DNA of 14,172 nt from Desulfobulbaceae bacterium UBA2213 (GTDB lineage Bacteria; Desulfobacterota; Desulfobulbia; Desulfobulbales; Desulfocapsaceae), in the NCBI GenBank assembly GCA_002327225.1, contig DCUN01000131.1, forward strand, positions 1 through 14,172, in the 5' to 3' direction. The notes beneath the pieces were generated by a model. That model did no database searches. It was not told the DNA's origin and saw only the letters and a program-made list of their open reading frames with translations. Position 1 is the stretch's first letter. Each line of letters opens with the position of its first letter. The position numbers and the translations under genes are program-made. Below are positions 6,126 to 12,370 of this stretch, piece after piece.

Positions 6126-7325
6126 TCACACCACCTTGACAGGATTTTTACGGTAGTTTACGCTGGGTGCGCCGTCAACATAGATTCCTTCCAGATAGGA
6201 GAGTTTTCGTGGCAGCTGTTGCACCGTGCCCCTGGTAATCAGGAATGTTGCCTTTCGCCCGACAGTAAGCGTTCCCAGTTTCTCCATGCCGAAGAATCCG
6301 GCGCCATTTTCTGAGGCGCAGCGGATGGTTTCCTCCAATGAATAGCCGGCCTTGATGAACAATTTCATCTCCTCGGCCATCGACTCGCCATGGAGGATGC
6401 CGACACTGCCGGCACCGGTTCCCACTGCCGTTTTCACCCCCAATTCTCTGGCCAGACGCAGTTGCGTCAGTTGTTCGGCAAGCATCTTTTTCCAGAAGGC
6501 CTCCGCGCCGGGGATCGGCTTTCCCGGCGCCACATAGCGCTGGGAGAAACGGCAGCACACATCGCCGCTTGCGCCCGCAGCGTCCACACCATTCTTGGCC
6601 CGCAGGAGGCTGGGAATCCACAGCACATCCTGCTCCGCCATTTTCCGAAGATTGTCCTCGCCCATAGCGTATCCCTGTTCGATGGCATCGCAGCCGGCAT
6701 CAAGTGCCTCCGCCACCTGTTGCCGGCCATTGGCCACCACCACCGCCTTTCTTCCGCCTCTGTGCTGGAGGATGCGCTTCAACTCTTCATGGCTCAGTCG
6801 GGGATAGGGGGGGGCCTCGTCTTCGATATTACCGGAATAAGCGAGTTCAAGAAAATCTCCAACTGCCGGCTTACCGGCGTCCGATTCCTGGTTGCCCAGG
6901 CAGAGACCGCCGGAGCTGCGAATGTGAATAATGTTCTCCGGCGCCAGCCCCTGTTGATATCGATCCGGCAGGTCGGCCAGATCATCGCTGACAGCCAGCC
7001 CCAGCACCCCGTAGGCATGGCAGTAGCTGATATGCCGCTCCACCATGGCCGCCTTTTCCGTAAGGTCGGCCTCTTCGGCGGCCAGTCGGACCAGCCGGTC
7101 CACGGAGGGGGAGCGCGTAAGCGAAACGCTGCAGTCAACCAGCACCGGCAATATGACACAGTGCGAGAAGTCATCGACTGGAGCCCCGTCATGGCGGGGA
7201 AGATCTGCCGCAGAGCCAATGGCGGTAATAATAGTGTTTGTAACTTTCAGAAAGACATTCTTGCGCACCTCGGCGCCGCTGCCGTCGATAAATCGTCCCG
7301 CCACTATGAATCGCGTGCCATCCAT
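6126..7325 (-). CDS. Amidohydrolase-superfamily protein, metal ligands substituted (probable pseudoenzyme)
   Basis: 399 residues, the usual length for the imidazolonepropionase/prolidase-like amidohydrolases. The frame is recognisable from end to end: an N-terminal strand region ('GRFIDGSGAEV', 10-20), 'VILPVLVDCSVSL' (57-69), 'AIEQGYAM' (214-221), 'VGTGAGSVGILHGESMAEEM' (301-320), and the closing 'LGTLTVGRKATFLI'. At each metal-binding position the expected residue is missing. The H-x-H after 'D' is S66-V-S68, the next histidine pair reads V197-A-N199, the 'EHG' histidine is Q217, and the 'GTDAG' aspartate is G304. The gene is nevertheless uninterrupted, so hydrolytic activity is unlikely but a folded product is expected. 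The ATG at 7325 has only a weakly placed GGA upstream. It is read towards the accessory island. The family call is firm; the role is unknown. Confidence 0.75.
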   Translation of the reverse strand: MDGTRFIVAGRFIDGSGAEVRKNVFLKVTNTIITAIGSAADLPRHDGAPVDDFSHCVILPVLVDCSVSLTRSPSVDRLVRLAAEEADLTEKAAMVERHISYCHAYGVLGLAVSDDLADLPDRYQQGLAPENIIHIRSSGGLCLGNQESDAGKPAVGDFLELAYSGNIEDEAPPYPRLSHEELKRILQHRGGRKAVVVANGRQQVAEALDAGCDAIEQGYAMGEDNLRKMAEQDVLWIPSLLRAKNGVDAAGASGDVCCRFSQRYVAPGKPIPGAEAFWKKMLAEQLTQLRLARELGVKTAVGTGAGSVGILHGESMAEEMKLFIKAGYSLEETIRCASENGAGFFGMEKLGTLTVGRKATFLITRGTVQQLPRKLSYLEGIYVDGAPSVNYRKNPVKVV

Positions 7326-7614
7326 GATGATTTTGTTTCCTTCTCTATGCTGTCGTGCCTGTAACGAGCTTTGATGAAGTGATAAATGGTGCTGAGAAAA
7401 AGATATTAATCGTGTGAAAACAATATTTTACCAGAAGCAGATTATGTAAAAACGAAAGATACCAGACGGATCATGAAGCAACAACTAAAAATCGAAACAT
7501 CGGCAAGGGAAAACGAGTATCAAGGAAAAGAAAACAGGAATCACGATCAGGAAGTTTCATTCCATCTGCTTTGCTGCTTGCAGCTCCCTATAAAGATGTT
7601 GCATTTTTCCTTTT
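7326..7614. other. Non-coding stretch upstream of the amidohydrolase gene
   Basis: This AT-rich stretch presumably carries the minus-strand promoter of the amidohydrolase gene, but I cannot pick out convincing -35/-10 boxes. A 47-codon frame (7473-7616, plus strand) has no clear ribosome site or recognisable product and is not called as a gene. I see no RNA gene here. Confidence 0.4.
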
Positions 7615-7671
7615 AGTGCCTTACAAATTATTTTCTTGTTTTTTTTTCAAGAAAATAATTTATAAGGCACT
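7615..7671. repeat. Long hairpin: 24-bp arms around a nine-T loop
   Basis: The arms 7615-7638 and 7648-7671 are complementary at 23 of 24 positions; the spacer is exactly nine T residues. Because the T tract is in the loop and not after the stem, it is not a classic intrinsic terminator. The outer bases (GCCTTACAAATTATT) resemble the outer arm of the next repeat element (GCCTCTTACAAAATAAC), so the two may be related dispersed repeats. Confidence 0.7.
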
Positions 7672-7713
7672 TATCCCGTTTATTGGGGTTAGAGTATAAA
7701 ATATTTATTCTCT

Positions 7714-7854
7714 GAGCCTCTTACAAAATAACCCACATGTCATTCCCGAGTGCTTGTATCGGGAATCCGTTGTTGTCAATCCAGCCTGTTATGGATTCCC
7801 GCCTACGCCGGAATGACTGCTTCTGGATTTCATGCGTTATTTAGCAAGAGCCTC
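7714..7854. repeat. 141-bp inverted-repeat element with dRS3-like cores (MITE/REP type)
   Basis: Outer arms 7714-7732 and 7836-7854 pair at 16 of 19 positions. Inside them, GTCATTCC (7739-7746) pairs with GGAATGAC (7810-7817). Inside that, CGGGAATCC (7760-7768) pairs with GGATTCCCG (7793-7801). The order is fully nested, so the whole element can fold into one long interrupted stem. Its ATTCCCG...CGGGAAT cores resemble the short dispersed repeats ('ATTCCC N8 GGGAAT' type) known from many bacterial genomes. No coding sequence is present. It is probably a non-autonomous dispersed element. Confidence 0.65.
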
Positions 7855-7916
7855 ATTTACCTTGAACTTTTCTGATTAAGTCTGGTGGGTTACCTTCCAG
7901 GTAAAATGTTTTTTCC

Positions 7917-7955
7917 GACGGCAGGCAGGGATGTGGTCTGCCGTTTTGTTTTTTT
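7917..7955 (+). terminator. Terminator hairpin in the lysC leader, candidate attenuator
   Basis: ACGGCAG (7918-7924) pairs with CTGCCGT (7938-7944), extended by a G-T pair at 7917/7945. The run TTTTGTTTTTTT follows to 7955. This is a good intrinsic terminator, only 57 bp before the lysC ATG. The nearest upstream gene is transcribed away on the minus strand, so the hairpin probably lies in the lysC leader. A smaller hairpin (TTACCT 7890-7895 / AGGTAA 7899-7904) precedes it. I do not recognise a lysine riboswitch core or a Lys/Thr-rich leader peptide. Confidence 0.6.
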
Positions 7956-8011
7956 GAGTTGCTTGCAGTTGTTCCGTTGGTTCTACTTATACGTGGGAGT
8001 CGAAAAAGATA

Positions 8012-9253
8012 ATGGCCTTAATCGTTCAAAAATTTGGCGGGACCTCAGTGGGGAGTCCTGCAAAGATAAAAGCAGTTGCCGAGCGGGTACTTAAGAATAA
8101 GCACCAGGGAAATCAGATGGTGGTGGTTCTGTCAGCCATGTCGGGTGAGACCAATCGTCTGGTCGATCTTGCCTCGCAGATGCAGGAGCTGCCTGATACC
8201 CGGGAGATGGACATGCTGCTGTCCACGGGTGAGCAGGTGACTGTTTCCTTGTTTGCCATGGCCGTGAAACAGGCCGGGGATGATGCTATCTCTTTCCTGG
8301 GTGATCAGGTGAAGATCAAGACCGATTCGGTACACACCAAGGCCCGGATTGAGTCCATTGATTCGGAAAAGATCATGGCTGAGCTGAATCAGGGCAGGGT
8401 GGTTGTCATTGCCGGCTTCCAGGGAGTGAACGAAAAGGGCGATATTACCACACTGGGACGGGGTGGCTCTGATACCACAGCCGTCGCCCTGGCCGCGGCC
8501 TTGAAGGCTGATTCCTGTGAAATCTATACCGATGTTGAGGGTGTCTATACCACGGATCCGAATATCTGTGCCAAGGCCAGAAAGATTGACCGGATCTCCT
8601 ACGATGAAATGCTGGAGCTTGCCAGTCTGGGGGCCAAGGTCCTTGATATCCGGTCTGTGACTTTAGCTAAACGTTATAAAGTTCCAATCCATGTTCGCTC
8701 CACGTTCACTGAAACGGAAGGTACCTGGGTTATTGAGGAGGATAAACAAATGGAAGGATTGATCGTCTCTGGTGTTACCTATAATAAAAACGAGGCCAGA
8801 ATCACGGTCTCTGGGGTGCCGAATCAGCCGGGTATTGCTGCCAAGATCTTCACCCCGATCTCTGATGCCAATATCATTGTCGATATGATCATCCAGAATC
8901 AGGATGCAGGACGGGGCAAGGCCGATATGACCTTTACGGTTATCCGCTCCGATTATGAGCGCACCCTCAAGCTGCTGCAGGAGCTGATCAAGAAGATCGG
9001 GGCCGAAAGCGTGCAAGGGGATACCGATATTACCAAGATTTCCATCGTCGGCGTCGGCATGCGGAACCATTCCGGTATCGCCTCCACCATGTTCAGCGTC
9101 CTGGCCAAAGAAGGAATCAATATCTCCATGATCTCCACCTCAGAGATCAAGGTATCGTGTGTCATTGAAGAGAAATACACCGAGCTTGCGGTCAGGGCCC
9201 TGCATGATGCCTTTGAGCTTGACAAGTCAAATACCCCTATTGAAGAACAGTAA
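8012..9253 (+). CDS. lysC: Aspartate kinase, monofunctional, two ACT domains
   Basis: 413 residues. It phosphorylates aspartate, the first step towards lysine, threonine and methionine. 'KFGGTSVG' (7-14) is the aspartokinase signature, and the kinase domain fills about residues 1-245 with 'LGRGGSDTTAVALAAAL' and 'TTDPNI' motifs. Two ACT domains follow (about 263-335 and 343-408), which in relatives bind lysine and/or threonine. Length and layout match the B. subtilis LysC / Pseudomonas type and not the ThrA fusion. The ATG at 8012 has a GGGAG 12 bases upstream, a rather distant site. An in-frame internal start (8750) has a better one. cimA follows after 74 bp. Regulation is probably by feedback and by the leader terminator at 7917. 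Confidence 0.95.
   Translation: MALIVQKFGGTSVGSPAKIKAVAERVLKNKHQGNQMVVVLSAMSGETNRLVDLASQMQELPDTREMDMLLSTGEQVTVSLFAMAVKQAGDDAISFLGDQVKIKTDSVHTKARIESIDSEKIMAELNQGRVVVIAGFQGVNEKGDITTLGRGGSDTTAVALAAALKADSCEIYTDVEGVYTTDPNICAKARKIDRISYDEMLELASLGAKVLDIRSVTLAKRYKVPIHVRSTFTETEGTWVIEEDKQMEGLIVSGVTYNKNEARITVSGVPNQPGIAAKIFTPISDANIIVDMIIQNQDAGRGKADMTFTVIRSDYERTLKLLQELIKKIGAESVQGDTDITKISIVGVGMRNHSGIASTMFSVLAKEGINISMISTSEIKVSCVIEEKYTELAVRALHDAFELDKSNTPIEEQ
8750..9253 (+). CDS. Internal in-frame start within lysC: predicted aspartokinase beta subunit
   Basis: ATG 8750 (codon 247 of lysC) is preceded by AGGAGG at 8736-8741 with an 8-base gap, a near-perfect ribosome site lying inside the coding frame and stronger than that of lysC itself. 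Translation from here gives 167 residues consisting of just the two ACT regulatory domains. In B. subtilis aspartokinase II and in Corynebacterium, a beta subunit of 160-170 residues is made from an equivalent internal start and pairs with the full-length alpha subunit. The position fits that precedent closely. The site is seen; its use is inferred. Confidence 0.6.
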   Translation: MEGLIVSGVTYNKNEARITVSGVPNQPGIAAKIFTPISDANIIVDMIIQNQDAGRGKADMTFTVIRSDYERTLKLLQELIKKIGAESVQGDTDITKISIVGVGMRNHSGIASTMFSVLAKEGINISMISTSEIKVSCVIEEKYTELAVRALHDAFELDKSNTPIEEQ

Positions 9254-9327
9254 GTATTTTCACCACAACAAGGTGATAGGCAGTATCTCTGACAGAGAAC
9301 GTTAATATTTAGCCCGGAAATTATGCT

Positions 9328-10929
9328 ATGACCAGACAAGTGCAGATCTACGATACTACCTTAAGGGATGGTACCCAGGCTGAGAATTTCAACCTGTCGG
9401 TGAACGACAAGATGCGAATCAGCCACCAGCTTGACACTTTTGGTATTGATTTTATCGAGGGCGGCTGGCCTGGCTCTAATCCACAGGCAGTTGAGTTCTT
9501 CAAGGCCATGCAGGGACAGACCCTGAAACATGCAAGGTTGTCGGCATTTGGCTCTACCCGGATGTTTGCCAATCCGGTGGAAAAAGACGGCAACCTCCAG
9601 GCCTTGATTGACGCCAAGACCCCTGTCATTACCATCTTTGGCAAATCATGGGATATCCATGTCTTTGACGCCCTGCGCATCACGCTTGAAGATAACCTGC
9701 TGATAATTGAGGAGTCGTTGCGCTATCTGCGGCCCCACGTGGAGAGCCTTTTTTATGATGCCGAGCACTTTTTTGACGGCTTCAAGAAAAACCCCGAGTA
9801 TGCCTTGATCACACTTGGCAAGGCTATTGACGGTGGTGCGGATTGCCTGATCCTCTGTGACACCAACGGCGGCATGCTGCCCCAGGAGGTGCAGCCTATT
9901 GTCGAGCGCGTCCAGCTTTTTATGCAGGAGCGTGGCACGATAGTCGATCTTGGCATTCATGCCCATAATGATTCCGAGACAGCGGTTGCCAATTCACTGT
10001 TAGCCCTCAGCCTTGGCGTGCGTCAGGTGCAGGGAACCATGAACGGCTATGGCGAGCGGTGCGGCAATGCCAATCTTACCTCTATCATTCCAGCCCTGGC
10101 CCTGAAAATGGATTGCGACTGTGAGTCCGTCAGGAATGTCAGCCAGCTCAGCGAGACCTCCAGGCTGGTTGATGAACTGGCCAATCTGCCTTCGAACAAA
10201 TATCAACCCTATGTGGGGCGATCTGCCTTTGCCCACAAGGGCGGCATTCATGTCTCGGCGGTGAAGCGCAACCCGCTGACCTATGAGCATATTGAACCGG
10301 AAAAGGTTGGTAATATCCGGCGCATCCTTATCTCTGACCAGTCCGGTAAGAGCAATGTCCTGCACAAGGCCAAAAAATTCGGGATCAATCTTGAAGATGA
10401 CAGCCCGGTCGTCGCAGCTATCGTCAGGGAACTGAAAGAACTTGAAAACCAGGGTTTTCAATACGAAGGGGCGGAGGCCTCTTTTGAGCTGCTCATGCGG
10501 CGGGCCCTTGGCAGCCAGAGAAATTACTTTCAACTCAAGGGGTTCCGCGCCATCAACAGCAAGTGCTCCATGGATATGCCGCCCGAGACTGAGGCCACCG
10601 TTCGCCTTGAGGTTGGCGGAGAAGAAGTGCATACTGCCGCCCTGGGCAATGGTCCGGTTAATGCCCTTGATCAGGCCTTGCGCAAGGCCCTGATTCAGTT
10701 TTATCCCAACCTGGAAGAGCTGGACCTCATCGATTACAAGGTGCGGGTACTCTCCGGAGAGCACGGGACCGGGGCCAAGGTACGCGTCCTCATCGAGTCC
10801 AGAGATCAACATGAGCAGTGGGGAACGGTAGGGGTTTCATTGAATATTATTGATGCATCCTGGCAGGCCCTTGTTGATTCCATAAATTATAAGCTGATGC
10901 GAGATGAGCAGAAACAGGCAATTCAGTAG
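9328..10929 (+). CDS. cimA: (R)-citramalate synthase
   Basis: 533 residues. It condenses pyruvate and acetyl-CoA to citramalate, opening the threonine-independent route to isoleucine. 'YDTTLRDGTQ' (8-17) and 'HAHND' (211-215) are the DRE-TIM metallolyase motifs, with the metal-binding histidines in place. 'GYGERCGNANL' follows. The C-terminal third (about 395-520) is the LeuA-type dimer/allosteric domain. Length and the motif 'AFGSTR' match the long CimA of Geobacter (about 530) and not 2-isopropylmalate synthase. The ATG at 9328 has a weak GGAA upstream. It lies 74 bp after lysC with no terminator, so co-transcription is likely; the gene's last 26 bases overlap the next frame. Confidence 0.9.
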   Translation: MTRQVQIYDTTLRDGTQAENFNLSVNDKMRISHQLDTFGIDFIEGGWPGSNPQAVEFFKAMQGQTLKHARLSAFGSTRMFANPVEKDGNLQALIDAKTPVITIFGKSWDIHVFDALRITLEDNLLIIEESLRYLRPHVESLFYDAEHFFDGFKKNPEYALITLGKAIDGGADCLILCDTNGGMLPQEVQPIVERVQLFMQERGTIVDLGIHAHNDSETAVANSLLALSLGVRQVQGTMNGYGERCGNANLTSIIPALALKMDCDCESVRNVSQLSETSRLVDELANLPSNKYQPYVGRSAFAHKGGIHVSAVKRNPLTYEHIEPEKVGNIRRILISDQSGKSNVLHKAKKFGINLEDDSPVVAAIVRELKELENQGFQYEGAEASFELLMRRALGSQRNYFQLKGFRAINSKCSMDMPPETEATVRLEVGGEEVHTAALGNGPVNALDQALRKALIQFYPNLEELDLIDYKVRVLSGEHGTGAKVRVLIESRDQHEQWGTVGVSLNIIDASWQALVDSINYKLMRDEQKQAIQ

Positions 10930-11374
10930 GAGAGAATCGGAACAGGCAGTGCATGTTCCGAACGATGCCCGGGTGGAGATTCTTCTCTTCCTGGGCATCG
11001 CCTTTTGGTGCTGGATGCTGTTTTTATTTTTTCAGGACAAACGTTCCTGGCCACAGGAAACATCCATGGCGTTGCATTGGAATGGAGTCGCCCTGCAGAT
11101 GGGAACTGCTGACATTGCTCAGAATGAAAAATCTTATGCCGCTCCCGCAGCCATGAATCTTTTTCTGTTTCAACCCATTCCCGTCAATTTCGCCGATGCG
11201 GAGCTCCTGACCACCATATCAGGAATAGGACCCAAGATGGCCGCGCAGATCATCAAGACACGAGACAGCAGAGGTTTTTTTACCAGGCCGCAAGACCTGC
11301 TGGCCGTTCCTGGGATCGGACCCTCCAGGATGCAGAAGTTTGCCTCCCATCTTTCTTTCGATATGAGCCTGTGA
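10904..11374 (+). CDS. ComEA-like helix-hairpin-helix protein with one membrane anchor
   Basis: Up to 156 residues. A basic N-terminus is followed by a single hydrophobic segment (26-43), then a poorly conserved linker. The C-terminal pair of helix-hairpin-helix motifs follows: 'ISGIGPKMAAQII' with GIGP at 107-110, and 'VPGIGPSRMQKF' with GIGP at 137-140. These motifs bind DNA backbone without sequence preference. The layout (anchor plus C-terminal HhH pair) resembles ComEA, the DNA receptor in natural transformation. Similar proteins also occur in bacteria not known to be competent. The start is uncertain: ATG 10904 overlaps cimA by 26 bases and lacks a clear ribosome site; GTG 10949 is an alternative. 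The stop overlaps the miaA GTG by four bases. Confidence 0.75.
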   Translation: MSRNRQFSRRESEQAVHVPNDARVEILLFLGIAFWCWMLFLFFQDKRSWPQETSMALHWNGVALQMGTADIAQNEKSYAAPAAMNLFLFQPIPVNFADAELLTTISGIGPKMAAQIIKTRDSRGFFTRPQDLLAVPGIGPSRMQKFASHLSFDMSL

Positions 11375-12336
11375 ACGAGTCACAAAATATAACGGGGCCA
11401 GTATTGGTACTGGTTGGACCAACCGCGATTGGCAAGACAGAATTGTCATTGACACTGGCAGAGCGTTTTCATTGTGAAATTGTCAGTGTCGATTCAATGC
11501 AGGTCTATCGATTCATGGATGTCGGCACCGCCAAGGTCAGCATCGAAGAGCGAGTGCGGATTCCACATCACCTCATTGATATAGTTGCCCCGGACGAAGA
11601 ATATGACGCGGCCACTTTTGTTCGAGACGCCCTGGCAGCCATTGACCAGATTCATGGACGGGGCAGGGTGCCGCTGCTCACTGGCGGGACAGGACTTTAT
11701 TTGCGGGCATTACTTGACGGACTTTCCGCAGAGATAGGGCAGTTCCCGGAGCTAAGAGAGCAATTGCAACTTCGATTGCTTACTGATGGACGTGACAAGT
11801 TACATGAAGAGTTGTCGAGATACGACCGTATTTCCGCAGAAAGAATCAATACAAATGACACCCATCGCCTGCTGCGGGCACTGGAAATCTACCAGGCAAC
11901 CGGCAAACCATGGTCGGAACATATCAGAGAGCACCAAAACCAAAAAACACGTCGCTTCTCCAATATCCTGCAGATCGGCTTGACCTGTGACCGGGACCTG
12001 CTCTATCAACGGATTGACATGCGAACCAGACTGATGTTGAACAGCGGCCTGGAGCAGGAAGTGAGGGGTTTGCTTGCCAGAGGATACAGCCCGCAACTCA
12101 AATCCATGGGGGCCATTGGCTATCGCCATATGAATAATTACCTTCAGGGTATCTGGGATATGTCCGAGACAGAGAGGCTGCTCGCCAGAGACACCAGGAG
12201 ATACGCCAAGCGTCAACACACCTGGTTTGCCGCAAATCCTGATCTGGAATGGTTTGATGTGCAGGATCGAGCAGGGGTGCTGGAGAGGATTAACGGCTGG
12301 ATAGCCGGAAAAGAGCCCGCACTTAAATATATTTAA
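11371..12336 (+). CDS. miaA: tRNA dimethylallyltransferase
   Basis: 321 residues, normal for the family. It adds a dimethylallyl group to N6 of A37 in tRNAs reading codons that begin with U. The P-loop 'GPTAIGKT' (16-23) and 'DSMQVYR' (41-47) are present, as are 'GGTGLYLRALLDGL' and 'RDTRRYAKRQHTWF' near the C-terminus, all diagnostic of MiaA. The start is GTG 11371, overlapping the upstream stop as GTGA. There is no strong ribosome site, so translation is probably coupled. A 34-bp gap leads to recJ. Confidence 0.95.
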   Translation: MNESQNITGPVLVLVGPTAIGKTELSLTLAERFHCEIVSVDSMQVYRFMDVGTAKVSIEERVRIPHHLIDIVAPDEEYDAATFVRDALAAIDQIHGRGRVPLLTGGTGLYLRALLDGLSAEIGQFPELREQLQLRLLTDGRDKLHEELSRYDRISAERINTNDTHRLLRALEIYQATGKPWSEHIREHQNQKTRRFSNILQIGLTCDRDLLYQRIDMRTRLMLNSGLEQEVRGLLARGYSPQLKSMGAIGYRHMNNYLQGIWDMSETERLLARDTRRYAKRQHTWFAANPDLEWFDVQDRAGVLERINGWIAGKEPALKYI

Positions 12337-12370
12337 AAACGAAGATCTCAACAAATAAGACAATTAGTTA

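Noticed and set aside
6390..7364. Long plus-strand frame opposite the amidohydrolase gene (324 codons)
   Set aside because: Its translation resembles no protein family and mirrors the codon structure of the minus-strand gene, which has clear family motifs.
7473..7616. 47-codon frame in the amidohydrolase-lysC gap
   Set aside because: No convincing ribosome site or recognisable sequence, and it runs into the 24-bp hairpin at its end.
7855..8011. Lysine riboswitch (L box) upstream of lysC
   Set aside because: The leader is short and the conserved core motifs are not visible; only hairpins and a terminator can be supported.
7885..8094. 69-codon frame across the lysC leader
   Set aside because: It overlaps the terminator hairpin and the start of lysC in another frame and shows no family features or amino-acid bias of a leader peptide.
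9254..9327. Terminator or attenuator between lysC and cimA
   Set aside because: Only two five-base hairpins (9260-9276, 9286-9298) are present and neither is followed by a T run.
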